Shown: in pieces, positions 1 through 8,778 of the stretch
Layout of the letters: every line of letters starts with the position of its first letter
Numbering within the stretch: position 1 is the stretch's first letter
NCBI RefSeq assembly: GCF_003096555.1
Contig: NZ_QEKM01000001.1
Coordinates: forward strand, 1,860,001 to 1,924,000
Source of the DNA: Simplicispira sp. 125
Lineage (GTDB): Bacteria > Pseudomonadota > Gammaproteobacteria > Burkholderiales > Burkholderiaceae_C
Direction of reading: 5' to 3'
Length of the DNA stretch: 64,000 nucleotides
Notes under the pieces: generated by a model
Databases searched by the model: none
Told to the model about the DNA's origin: nothing
The model's input: only the letters and a program-made list of their open reading frames with translations
Position numbers and translations under genes: made by a program

Positions 1-801
1 CCACAGCAGTGCGAACAGGATGGCGAGCTTGAGCAGGCTCAGCGTAGTGCCTTGCAAAAAGGACAGCAGGCGGATGCGTTTGACCTTCTGCATCTCCAGC
101 GCAAAAATCTTCTGCGTTTGCGCCTGCAGCCGCCGAATCTCCGGAAACGTCAGCCCCAGGCTTTTGATCAGCTCGATGTTGCGCAGCGACTCGGTGATGA
201 AGCCCGAGCTGCGGTTGGTCTCACGCACGATGGAGCGCTGCTGACTCTTGATTTCGCGGCTGAGCAAGCCCGTGAGCCCGCCCAGCACCAGCACGCCGAT
301 CAAAAACACCGGCACCAGCGCCCAGTGCCGCGTCACCGCATACCAGATCAGAAAGCTCACGCCCACGAAAGCGGCGAACACGGTGTTGATGAAGGCGTTG
401 ATGAAACGCTCGCTGTCTTGCCGCACCTTTTGCAGCAGCGAAAGCGTTTCACCGCTGCGCATTTCGGCAAATTCCTGGAACTTCAGGCGCAGCACCTGGC
501 GCAGCCCGTCGTTGAAGATCTGCGTGCCCAGCTTTTGCACCACCAGGCGCGTGACGTATTCCTGCAGCGTCTTGGCCAGTCGCGAGAGCACCGCCACCCC
601 CACCGCCAGACCCAGCAGGCGCAGCACGCCCGAGATCAGTTCGTCGTCGCTTTTGCCTGCCGGGTGCACGGCATAGCCGTCAATGATCTTGCCAAAAATG
701 ATCGGGTCCACCAGCGCCAGCACCTGGCTGACGGCCGCCAGCAGCAGCGCCAGCAACGCCAGCTTGCCGTGGGGGCGCAGGTAGGTCCAGAGGATGTGCA
801 T
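1..801 (-). CDS. ABC transporter, transmembrane domain (partial, cut by window edge)
   Basis: An open frame runs from an ATG at 801 to the window edge without a stop, giving the first 267 residues. It starts MHILWTYLRPHGKLALLALL and has several hydrophobic helices separated by long charged stretches (for example a segment near QEFAEMRSGETLSLLQKVR), the pattern of the type-1 ABC exporter transmembrane domain. An AGGAG ribosome site lies about 10 bases upstream. The nucleotide-binding half should lie beyond position 1, so the substrate and whether the ATPase is fused cannot be read here. Family call is from the overall pattern; it could be a lipid, peptide or drug exporter. Confidence 0.8.
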   Translation of the reverse strand, partial: MHILWTYLRPHGKLALLALLLAAVSQVLALVDPIIFGKIIDGYAVHPAGKSDDELISGVLRLLGLAVGVAVLSRLAKTLQEYVTRLVVQKLGTQIFNDGLRQVLRLKFQEFAEMRSGETLSLLQKVRQDSERFINAFINTVFAAFVGVSFLIWYAVTRHWALVPVFLIGVLVLGGLTGLLSREIKSQQRSIVRETNRSSGFITESLRNIELIKSLGLTFPEIRRLQAQTQKIFALEMQKVKRIRLLSFLQGTTLSLLKLAILFALLW

Positions 802-974
802 GTGGGTCGTCTCCTGCGGGGTGGATGGCCGTGCAAGGCGGCGCGCGCCGTTCGCCTGGGGCAATGCCCTGTGCATTGTGGCGAAGTCCACGCGGTGCAG
901 GCGAGAGAAATAGATAAAAGGTAACGGCCGGGGGCCGCCTGTATCCAACGCGCCCGGCTGGCCGCCCCCCCCCC

Positions 975-2114
975 TCACATCGACGGATCAATCAGCACCT
1001 TGGCGCCCGTGTTGCGCGGGCCATAGAAGGCGATGGCGTCAGCGCTCAATGCGCCGGCCAGCGATACGGTGCGTGCGTAGTGGCTGGCAAACGTGGTCTT
1101 CAGTTCGGCGACCACACGGTCGCGCAGCGCCTGTGACGCTGCGCCCCCGATTTTTTCCAGGAAAGGAAACAGCAACCAGCCACCCACACCCCAGGCCATG
1201 CCGAAGGTGCGCTGGATTTCTGTGGGGCGGGTGTCCAGGTGGCCATACAGATAGACCTGCTTGTGCACTGCCGAGCCATAACGGCTGTATTCCTTGGCGG
1301 TGCGATTGATGGCGCTTTCCATGCATTGCAGGATCTGCCCGGCCAGCGTACCGCCGCCTGTGGCGTCGAACGCCATCGTGGCGCCGGTGGCCGCCAGCGC
1401 GTCGGTCAGATCGGCCATGAACCCCGGCGCACTGCTGTCGCACACATATGGGGCGCCGATCTCGCGCAGCACCGCCGCCTGCTCGGGCTTGCGAACGATG
1501 TTGACCAGACCAATCCCATCTTTCTGGCAGACTTTGTTGAGCATTTGGCCGAGGTTGCTGGCCGCAGCGGTGTGCACCAGCGCCGTATGACCTTCTCGCT
1601 TCATCGTCTCGACCATGCCCAGGGCGGTCAGCGGGTTGACAAAGCACGATGCCCCTTGCGCTGCCGTGGTGCCCGCCGGCAACGGCAGGCACTGTGCGGC
1701 AGGCATGGCCCGGTACTGCGCATACATGGCGCCGCCAATGACGGCCACCGTGCGGCCAAGAAGCGCCTGGGCGGCCGCAGAGGCACCGGCAGCCACCACC
1801 AGGCCAGCGCCCTCATTGCCTACCGGCATGCTGTGGCCCAGGCGCGCGGCCAGGCCAGGCATGGCGCGTTCGGGGATACGGGCGGTGACCACCGGCCGCT
1901 GGGCACTACCGGCAACCTGCACGGTGGAGAGATCGGCGGGCCCGAAAAGCAGGCCAATGTCTGACGGGTTGATCGGTGTCGCCTGCATCTGGATCAACAC
2001 CTCGTCAGGCCCCGGAACGGGAACGGGCGTTGGCTCGAGGCTGATCTGCAAGCGGCCGTCGGCCTGCACGAGCGAGCGCAATTGCAGGACGGTAGAGGGG
2101 ATGGATGGGTGCAT
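975..2114 (-). CDS. MDR-family (quinone oxidoreductase-like) dehydrogenase
   Basis: The 379-residue product has the medium-chain dehydrogenase layout. The N-terminal GroES-like half contains PGPDEVLIQMQATPINPSD and a GNEGAG turn, and the nucleotide-binding half contains VHTAAASNLGQML followed by FDATGGG. I see none of the usual cysteine/histidine zinc ligands, so a zinc-independent, NADPH-dependent quinone or enoyl reductase is more likely than an alcohol dehydrogenase. The substrate is not deducible. It is transcribed alone: the next gene upstream ends 310 bases away. The ATG at 2114 lies shortly after a GGAG-like stretch. Confidence 0.8.
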   Translation of the reverse strand: MHPSIPSTVLQLRSLVQADGRLQISLEPTPVPVPGPDEVLIQMQATPINPSDIGLLFGPADLSTVQVAGSAQRPVVTARIPERAMPGLAARLGHSMPVGNEGAGLVVAAGASAAAQALLGRTVAVIGGAMYAQYRAMPAAQCLPLPAGTTAAQGASCFVNPLTALGMVETMKREGHTALVHTAAASNLGQMLNKVCQKDGIGLVNIVRKPEQAAVLREIGAPYVCDSSAPGFMADLTDALAATGATMAFDATGGGTLAGQILQCMESAINRTAKEYSRYGSAVHKQVYLYGHLDTRPTEIQRTFGMAWGVGGWLLFPFLEKIGGAASQALRDRVVAELKTTFASHYARTVSLAGALSADAIAFYGPRNTGAKVLIDPSM

Positions 2115-2424
2115 GGAGGACTCTCGGTGGGGTTACGCCGCTGTCTTGGCGGTCTGGCGGCCGGTATCGTGGGAGGCATCTCACCACGGGGATGCGGCTC
2201 GCCGCCACGCGGCAACTTTCATTGTCGATCAGGCGGCTATCGTCTGCCCGGCGTTTCCGAAAAACCCCCAACGAGTCCGGCAGTGACCGCGCCCCCCGGA
2301 TTCGCGCGCCCCTTTGCGAGAGTGGTACTGCGGTGATTTTTTGGGAATGCGCACCCTGGGCAGCAACAACCAGCGTTCCGACTTACTCACACCCTGCGCG
2401 CAGGGCTTGCCTGCAGCCTTCAAT
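2115..2424. other. 310-bp intergenic region, no gene seen
   Basis: This lies between the start of the MDR gene and the end of the EAL gene. Short open frames exist on both strands but have no recognisable domain or ribosome site and look like high-GC noise. It probably holds the promoter of the MDR gene; no clear operator or terminator was found. Confidence 0.5.
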
Positions 2425-3237
2425 CTACGCAAACACCACCGACTCCACAGACGCCACGGCTTGAAAAGCAGGCCGGGCAAAGAAGTAACCCTGCATCAGG
2501 TGGATTCCGGCGTCGCGCAGGGCATCACGCTCGGCGAACGTTTCAACGCCCTCGGCAATCACCTGTATGTTCATTTCTTCGCACATCCGCACCAGGCTGC
2601 GCACGATGGTGCGGCGGGATCGGTCGGCATCCACATTGCGCACCAGGCCCATATCCAACTTGATGAGGTCGGGCTGAAAGTCGGCCAGCAGGGACAGGCC
2701 TGCGTAACCGGCGCCAAAATCATCGATGGCGGTCTTGAAACCGCAGCGCTTGTACTCGCGCAGGATCTCGGCAAACCAGGGGCCGTCTTCGACCCTCTCG
2801 CCCTCCGTCACCTCGAAGATGATGTGTTCCAGCGGGAAATGGTGCGTGCGGGCGGCTTCCAGCGTCGTGCGGATGCACAGCTCGGGCTTGTAAATGGCAT
2901 TGGGCAGGAAATTGATCGACAAGCGTTCGGTCATGCCCAGCGCACTGGCGCCCTTGATCGCCTTGACCCGGCAAGCCTGGTCAAACCGGTAGCGGTTGTC
3001 GTCGTTGACCTGTGCCAGCACGGAGGCGGCCCCCTCCCCCTGCGGTCCGCGCACCAAGGCCTCGTGCGCGTAGATCGTGCGGCGCTCAAGATCCACAATG
3101 GGCTGGTAGGCATATTCAAAGCCAAAGTCCAGCCGCGCACCTTTGCCGCAGTCTTCGCAGTCTCGCGGCGTTCCTTCAAGGGGCGCGAAACCGATAGGAA
3201 AGGATGCGTTGGTGCGAACAGATGTATGGATGGTCAT
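2425..3237 (-). CDS. EAL-domain cyclic-di-GMP phosphodiesterase
   Basis: The 270-residue protein is almost entirely one EAL domain (about residues 35-260), expected to hydrolyse c-di-GMP to pGpG in the cytoplasm. The residues known to bind substrate and metal are all visible: HEALVRG (the EAL signature), SINFLPN, IFEVTEGE, DDFGAGYAG, LIKLDM, EGVET and LMQGYFFARP. An active enzyme is therefore predicted. There is no GGDEF, PAS or membrane segment; the only extra feature is a short N-terminal CEDC motif that might bind a metal. It stands alone between an MFS transporter and an MDR enzyme, so the process it controls is unknown. Confidence 0.92.
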   Translation of the reverse strand: MTIHTSVRTNASFPIGFAPLEGTPRDCEDCGKGARLDFGFEYAYQPIVDLERRTIYAHEALVRGPQGEGAASVLAQVNDDNRYRFDQACRVKAIKGASALGMTERLSINFLPNAIYKPELCIRTTLEAARTHHFPLEHIIFEVTEGERVEDGPWFAEILREYKRCGFKTAIDDFGAGYAGLSLLADFQPDLIKLDMGLVRNVDADRSRRTIVRSLVRMCEEMNIQVIAEGVETFAERDALRDAGIHLMQGYFFARPAFQAVASVESVVFA

Positions 3238-3365
3238 GGCGGCTGGTTACCTTTGGTGAATTCATGCCTGAAGCACGCAACGCCCCAGGATGTTATGGGG
3301 CACTTTAACGCTGTCAGCGACCTCTGCGGTCGCAGCCGCCACAGCAGCCCCTGAAGACCGGCTGA

Positions 3366-4559
3366 TCAACGCGAAGAAAGACCACCGCGCCACAGCCACA
3401 AGGCACTGGCGGCCAAGAGCACCGTCGCGATGGCGCTGGCCCAAGTCAACGCATCCCACCCGGCAACGGGTGCGTTCCCAAAAAATCGCACCAGGAGCGG
3501 GCCAGCGATCTGACCAACGGCAAAACCTGCGGTCATGCGTGCCAACAGGGGCGTCGGGTTCGATGGCATCCGCTGCCGCGCCCACTGGAGACCCGCCATG
3601 GTGGCGACCATGAAAGTGCCGCCGACCAACACAGCCGAAGCCGTCAACGTCCACAAGGCGTTTTGGCACAGTGGAAGCAAAGTACCCACCGCCATGACAG
3701 CCTGGGCCGCAGCCCAGACTTTTCTGCGGGGCCAGGCGGACAGCCAGCGAGACGCCAAAGCCACCGACAGGGCCGCCGCCACACCAAAAAGGGGCCAGGT
3801 CAGACCAAAGACCAAGGGGTCAGAAACAAGTTGCCTTGCCATGGTTGGCAAGTACGTGGCGGGGATGATGTAGCCAAACCCAAACACAGCGTAGCAAACA
3901 ACCAGCCCCCAATTGCCCGCACCCGATGGCGGCCCAGGCCCCCGATGGACACTGGTGTGGGCGCGCTGCGGCGCAAAAGCGGCCGCTTGCACGGCAAGAC
4001 TGCGCAGCACATAAACAGCCCCCGCAGCCGCCATGGCTGCCAGCTCGATCCACAGCCACCGGGCAGGCTGATGTCCGCCGAGCCAGGCCATGGCACCGGT
4101 CAGCGCAATCCCCACGCCCACACCGGTGTACATCCAGCCACCCAAAGAGGTGGTCTCTCTGCGGGCCAGTTCGAGCAGGCACCAACTGCTTGCGCACACC
4201 AGCACCCAGGCACTGAAGACGCCGGCACTGCCGCGCAAAACCACGCCCAGCCAAGGGACAGAGGCATGCGCCCAGGCCATGCACGCCGTCGTCAGTGCCA
4301 CACCGATCAGCCCGACCCGGATACCGCTTTGCGGCGCCCGCGCAAACCACGGCGCCGTCAACGCCCCCGCCAGATAGCCGAAATAGTTGGCGGCCGCCCA
4401 TTCGGTTCCGGTGACTGCGTCCAGGCTTGCATCGCGCAGCATCAGCGGCATGAGCGGCGTGAAAGCAAACCGTCCAATCCCCATCGCGATGGCAAGAGAG
4501 ACAAGACCGGTGATGACAATCGTCCACGGTGAGGGTTGATGGGAGGGGCGCGTGGGCAT
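3366..4559 (-). CDS. MFS transporter, YbfB/YjiJ-like
   Basis: The 397-residue product is hydrophobic with about twelve predicted helices. Its N-terminus has the GIGRFAFTPLMP stretch characteristic of the YbfB/YjiJ branch of the major facilitator superfamily, and an NYFGYLAGAL helix follows. The family is usually annotated as putative sugar or drug transport; the substrate is unknown. An in-frame TTG precedes the ATG at 4559, and the ATG is the better start because a GGGAGGGG stretch lies just upstream. It is a single gene with 128 bases to the EAL gene downstream. Confidence 0.85.
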   Translation of the reverse strand: MPTRPSHQPSPWTIVITGLVSLAIAMGIGRFAFTPLMPLMLRDASLDAVTGTEWAAANYFGYLAGALTAPWFARAPQSGIRVGLIGVALTTACMAWAHASVPWLGVVLRGSAGVFSAWVLVCASSWCLLELARRETTSLGGWMYTGVGVGIALTGAMAWLGGHQPARWLWIELAAMAAAGAVYVLRSLAVQAAAFAPQRAHTSVHRGPGPPSGAGNWGLVVCYAVFGFGYIIPATYLPTMARQLVSDPLVFGLTWPLFGVAAALSVALASRWLSAWPRRKVWAAAQAVMAVGTLLPLCQNALWTLTASAVLVGGTFMVATMAGLQWARQRMPSNPTPLLARMTAGFAVGQIAGPLLVRFFGNAPVAGWDALTWASAIATVLLAASALWLWRGGLSSR

Positions 4560-4702
4560 CAAAAAATGGGGTCAAAAGCAAAGTGCAGCACCCTGGGTTT
4601 CACCGGAGAAGGGGCATGGCCCAGGGGTCATCCAGAAATTTTCTTGCAGCAGCAGCGGCCATTACGCCATCGATGCGCCAGCACCCGCCACGCGCCTGGG
4701 TA

Positions 4703-5008
4703 TCACCCCCACAGCCGCACCACTGCGGCGGCACCCGCCCCCAGCACCACCACCAGCAAAAACGGCCAACGCAACCACAACGCAAGCGCCGCAGCCGCGA
4801 GTGCCGCTAGCCGCGCATCCAGCACCAGCGCGGTGCCCGCAGCAAAGGTGTTCATCACCGTCAGTGCCGACAGCAGCGCCACCGTGATGGCCCCGGCCAC
4901 GCGCGTCATCCGGGGGTTGCCCAGCCAGCGGGCCGGCACGGCGTAGCCCGAGAGTTTGGTGAGGTAGGTAACGGCAGCACCGACCAGGATGGCGAACCAG
5001 AGGGTCAT
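4703..5008 (-). CDS. azlD: AzlD-family branched-chain amino-acid transport subunit
   Basis: This 101-residue, very hydrophobic protein starts MTLWFAILVGAAVTYLTKLS and has about four helices, matching the small AzlD subunit. Its ATG (5006-5008) overlaps the TGA of the preceding azlC by an ATGA junction, which fixes the start and implies translational coupling. AzlC and AzlD together are believed to export branched-chain amino acids or analogues across the inner membrane. A longer frame runs upstream through azlC but is out of register with any family signature. Confidence 0.85.
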   Translation of the reverse strand: MTLWFAILVGAAVTYLTKLSGYAVPARWLGNPRMTRVAGAITVALLSALTVMNTFAAGTALVLDARLAALAAAALALWLRWPFLLVVVLGAGAAAVVRLWG

Positions 5009-5742
5009 GGTGCGGTCCCCTCTGCCGCGCCAGAGACCACCGGCGCAGCCTCGGGTACCCACCAGCCCCAGGCCGCGCCGACCGCAGCAGCGACAAGGAT
5101 GGGCAAGCCAGGCGGCAGCAAGGGCAGAGCGAGCGCCGTAACCACGCCACTCAACACCGCCAGCGCCACGGGCTCGCGCTGGCGCAGGCGCGGCCAGAGC
5201 AGGCCGAGGAAGGCGGCGACGGCCGCGCCATCCAGCCCCCAGCGGCGCGGGTCGCCCAGGGCGTCGCCCAGCCAGGCGCCGACGAAGGTGAACAGGTTCC
5301 ACAGCACGAAGATGCCCAGGCCCGCGACCCAGAAACCGCGGCGCTGCTCATCCGGCGTGGTCTGGCCTGCGGCGGTGGCGGTGGATTCGTCGATGGTGAC
5401 CTGGGCGGCCAGCCATTTGCGCCAGCCCTGGGGTTGCAGCATGTGGTTCATCTGCATCCCGTAGACGGCGTTGCGCACGCCGAGCAAGGCCGCAGCGCCC
5501 AGCGCGGCAGACGGCACGCCGCCGCCCGCGATGACGCCGATAAAGGCGAACTGCGAGCCGCCCGTGAACATGAGCAGGCTGAGCGCCATGGCCTGGCCGA
5601 CGGTCAGGCCCGCCGCCACGGCCAGGGCGCCGAAGGAGACGCCGTAAAGCCCTGTGGCGGTGGCAATGGACAGGCCCATGCGGATGGCGGGGGTCCAGGA
5701 AGCAGGTCGCAAGGTGGATGGGGAAGAATTTACAGAAATCAA
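5005..5742 (-). CDS. azlC: AzlC-family branched-chain amino-acid permease
   Basis: The 245-residue frame has the AzlC pattern: GLYGVSFGALAVAAGL in the first helix, then SLLMFTGGSQFAFIGVI and GVRNAVYGMQMN. It is the large subunit of the AzlCD exporter and overlaps azlD by four bases. The start is uncertain. The longest frame begins at a TTG (5742) lying inside a dispersed repeat and without a good ribosome site; the next candidate, an ATG at 5679, would trim the region before the first helix. The repeat insertion upstream may have replaced the native leader. Confidence 0.85.
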   Translation of the reverse strand: MISVNSSPSTLRPASWTPAIRMGLSIATATGLYGVSFGALAVAAGLTVGQAMALSLLMFTGGSQFAFIGVIAGGGVPSAALGAAALLGVRNAVYGMQMNHMLQPQGWRKWLAAQVTIDESTATAAGQTTPDEQRRGFWVAGLGIFVLWNLFTFVGAWLGDALGDPRRWGLDGAAVAAFLGLLWPRLRQREPVALAVLSGVVTALALPLLPPGLPILVAAAVGAAWGWWVPEAAPVVSGAAEGTAP

Positions 5743-5838
5743 TTTTGATAGCTAGTTGCGCTTTATTGACAATGGTTTGACATACAAAACTATATCAAAC
5801 TGTTGAAAAACAAGCGTTAGCAGCTCCTGATTCGATAG
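5738..5838. repeat. Dispersed Comamonadaceae-type short repeat, inverted-repeat form
   Basis: Two arms related to AGCTGCTAGCGCTT face each other: one around 5749-5763 (tagctagttgcgctt) and its degenerate complement around 5812-5824 (aagcgttagcagct). The spacer between them is AT-rich. It fills most of the gap between polA and azlC. Related copies occur at several other places in this window, including inside coding sequences. Confidence 0.65.
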
Positions 5839-5863
5839 TGGTTATGACAATGCAGCCGTGCCG

Positions 5864-8653
5864 TCAATGCGCTTTGTCCCAATTCGGCCCCACGCCCACC
5901 TCGGCAAGCAGCGGCACTTTCAGCGCTGCGATGTCGGCCATGAGTTTCGGGATTTCGACCTTGACCCAGTCCACCTCGGTCTCGGGCAACTCAAACACCA
6001 GTTCGTCGTGCACCTGCATGATCATTTTGATGGCCGGTTTGTGCGCATCGAGTTCCTTTTGCACCGCCACCATCGCCAGCTTGATCAGGTCGGCCGCCGT
6101 GCCCTGCATGGGCGCGTTGATGGCGGCGCGCTCGGCACCGGCGCGGCGTGGGCCGTTGGGGCTGTTGATTTCGGGCAGGTACAGGCGGCGGCCAAAAACG
6201 GTTTCCACATAGCCGCGCGCCTTGGCCTGGGCCTTGGTTTCGTCCATGTACTGCTTGACGCCGGGGTAGCGCTGAAAGTATTTGTCAATGTAGGCGGCAG
6301 CTGCCTTGGTCTCGATCCCCAAATTCTTCGCCAAACCAAAGCTGCTCATGCCGTAGATCAGTCCAAAGTTGATGACCTTGGCGTAGCGGCGCTGCTCGCT
6401 GCTCACCTGCTCCAGCGCCACGCCAAACACTTCGGCGGCGGTGGCGCGGTGCACGTCGAGCCCGGCGTGAAAGGCGTGCAGCAAGGCGTGGTCGCCGCTG
6501 ATGTGGGCCATGATGCGCAGCTCGATCTGGCTGTAGTCGGCGCTGGCGATCACGCTGCCGGGCGGCGCCACAAACGCCTCGCGCACGCGGCGGCCTTCGG
6601 GCGTGCGGATGGGGATGTTCTGCAGGTTGGGGTCGTTGCTCGACAGGCGGCCGGTGACGGCCACGGCCTGCGCGTAGTGCGTGTGCACGCGGCCGGTGCG
6701 CGGGTTGGCGAGCTGGGCGAGCTTGTCGGTGTAGGTACCCTTGAGCTTGCTCAAGGACCGGTGCTCCAGCAGCTTGGCGGGCAGGGGGTAATCCTCGGCC
6801 AGCTTTTCAAGCACTTCTTCGTCGGTGCTGCGCGCGCCGGTCGCGGTCTTTTTGACGACCGGCATCCCAAGCTTGTCGAAGAAAATTTCGCCCAGTTGCT
6901 TCGGTGATGCCAGATTGAAGGGCTGGCCAGCGATCTCATACGCCTCGGTCTCCAGCTGCACGATGCGCTGGCCCAGCGCGTGGCTTTGCGCGGCCAGCGT
7001 GGGTGCGTCGATCAGCACACCGTTGCGTTCGATACGGTACAGCGTCTCGCTGCTCGCCATCTCCAGTTCGTAGATAAAACGCAGCTTGTCATCTGCCTGC
7101 AACAGCGGCCACAGGGCGTTGTGCACGTCCAGCGTCTGGTCGGAGTCTTCGCACGAATAGGCGGCGGCTTTGTCGACCGGCACCTGCGCAAACGGGATTT
7201 GGTGCGCGCCCTTGCCACACAGGTCTTCGTAGCTGAGGCCAGTGCGCCCTGTGTGGCGCAGGGCCAGACTGGTGAGGCTGTGCGGCTTGTGCACTTCCAG
7301 CACGTAACTTTGCAGCATGGTGTCGTGGGCGTAGCCTTGCACCTCGATGCCGTGGTTGGCAAACACGTGGCGGTCGTATTTGATGTGCTGGCCCAGCTTG
7401 TGGCGCTTGGGGTCTTGCAGCCAGGGTTTCATGCGCGCCAGCACTTCATCCAGGGGCAATTGCACCGGCGCATCAGGCCCGGTGTGGGCCAGCGGGATGT
7501 AGGCCGCCTCGCCCGCCTGCACGCTGAAAGAGATGCCGACGATTTCGGCACGCATCTCGTCGAGTGAGGTGGTTTCGGTATCGATGGCGACCAGCTCGGC
7601 CTGGTGCAGGCGCTGCATCCACTGGTCAAAGTCGGTCCAGTTCAGGATGGTGTCGTACACCACGGTGCGGTGCTGGGCAGCCTCGGCCACGGGGCTGGCA
7701 GAGTGGTCGGCAAACAGGTCGCCGCTTTGGCCGGGCATGGCGACGGTGGGGGCTGTGGTGGCAGGGGCCGCCGCTTTGAGCGCATTGGCCAGGCCCTTGA
7801 AGCCATATTTCTCGTAGAACGTGCGCAAGGGTTCTGTCTGGGGCTCGCCCATGGCCAAAGCGTCCAGTGCGGGCAGGCCTGGCAACTCGGCAGCCAGGTC
7901 ACAGTCGGTCTTGATGGTGACGAGCTGGCGGCCCGTGGGCAGCCAGCCAAGGCTGCCGCGCAGGTTCTCACCCACCACGCCCTTGATGTCTGCAGCGCGT
8001 TCGAGCAATGCATCGAGTGAGCCGTATTCCATGAGCCACTTGGCAGCAGTCTTGGGGCCCACCTTGGGTACGCCGGGCACGTTGTCCACCGTGTCACCCA
8101 CCAGAGTTTGGTAGTCCACCATCAGGTGCGGGGGCACCCCAAACTCTGCAGTCACACCGGCCACATCGCGGCGCTTGCCGTTCATGGTGTCGATGATGGT
8201 GATGTGTTCGTTGACCAGCTGGCTCAGGTCTTTGTCACCGCTGCTCACCACCACCTCCACACCTTGGGCGGCGGCTGTGACAGCCAAGGTGCCAATCACG
8301 TCGTCGGCTTCTATGCCTTTGATAGCCAAAACAGGCCAGCCCATCATGCGTACCACTTCGTGGATCGGTTCAATTTGCGCACGCAAATCGTCGGGCATCG
8401 GCGCCCGTTGCGCCTTGTATTCGGGATAAATCGCGTCACGAAAGGTGGGGCCAGAAGCATCGAAGATGCAGGCCGCGTAGTCAGCGCGCACTTCTTTGCG
8501 CAGCGCCTGCATCATGTTGATCATGCCGCGAATGGCACCCGTGGCCGCGCTGGCCGGGTCGCCAGGCACGGCGCGCAGGTCGGGCATGGCATGGAACGCA
8601 CGGTACAGGTAGCTGGAGCCATCCACCAACACCAGGGTTTTTTTATTGCTCAT
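5864..8653 (-). CDS. polA: DNA polymerase I
   Basis: The 929-residue product has the full three-part layout. The 5'-3' exonuclease comes first (LVLVDGSSYLYRAFHAMP at the start, then VVSSGDKDLSQLV and YQTLVGDTVDNVPGVP). The 3'-5' proofreading domain follows, with an intact acidic motif (AIDTETTSLDEM). The polymerase domain has motif A ASADYSQIELRIMAHIS, a motif B region GLIYGMSSFGLAKNLG, and motif C QVHDELVFELPE. It acts in repair and Okazaki fragment maturation. The ATG at 8653 (MSNKKTLVLV) is preferred to an in-frame GTG 15 bases upstream because it matches the usual N-terminus. It is divergent from a serine hydrolase gene 125 bases away. Confidence 0.98.
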   Translation of the reverse strand: MSNKKTLVLVDGSSYLYRAFHAMPDLRAVPGDPASAATGAIRGMINMMQALRKEVRADYAACIFDASGPTFRDAIYPEYKAQRAPMPDDLRAQIEPIHEVVRMMGWPVLAIKGIEADDVIGTLAVTAAAQGVEVVVSSGDKDLSQLVNEHITIIDTMNGKRRDVAGVTAEFGVPPHLMVDYQTLVGDTVDNVPGVPKVGPKTAAKWLMEYGSLDALLERAADIKGVVGENLRGSLGWLPTGRQLVTIKTDCDLAAELPGLPALDALAMGEPQTEPLRTFYEKYGFKGLANALKAAAPATTAPTVAMPGQSGDLFADHSASPVAEAAQHRTVVYDTILNWTDFDQWMQRLHQAELVAIDTETTSLDEMRAEIVGISFSVQAGEAAYIPLAHTGPDAPVQLPLDEVLARMKPWLQDPKRHKLGQHIKYDRHVFANHGIEVQGYAHDTMLQSYVLEVHKPHSLTSLALRHTGRTGLSYEDLCGKGAHQIPFAQVPVDKAAAYSCEDSDQTLDVHNALWPLLQADDKLRFIYELEMASSETLYRIERNGVLIDAPTLAAQSHALGQRIVQLETEAYEIAGQPFNLASPKQLGEIFFDKLGMPVVKKTATGARSTDEEVLEKLAEDYPLPAKLLEHRSLSKLKGTYTDKLAQLANPRTGRVHTHYAQAVAVTGRLSSNDPNLQNIPIRTPEGRRVREAFVAPPGSVIASADYSQIELRIMAHISGDHALLHAFHAGLDVHRATAAEVFGVALEQVSSEQRRYAKVINFGLIYGMSSFGLAKNLGIETKAAAAYIDKYFQRYPGVKQYMDETKAQAKARGYVETVFGRRLYLPEINSPNGPRRAGAERAAINAPMQGTAADLIKLAMVAVQKELDAHKPAIKMIMQVHDELVFELPETEVDWVKVEIPKLMADIAALKVPLLAEVGVGPNWDKAH

Positions 8654-8778
8654 GCAGCGATTGTGCACAGGAAGACCTCTACCCTACCCAGCCTGCTCTG
8701 CCCCAGCGAATACCCTGTGGCGCAGCAGGGCCGGTTGCGGTCCAATCGCCCCACAAGACAAACGAGAGGAGAAGCGCG

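Noticed and set aside
4703..5302. 199-codon frame starting inside azlC
   Set aside because: Only its last 101 codons match AzlD; the ATGA overlap fixes the real start at 5008.
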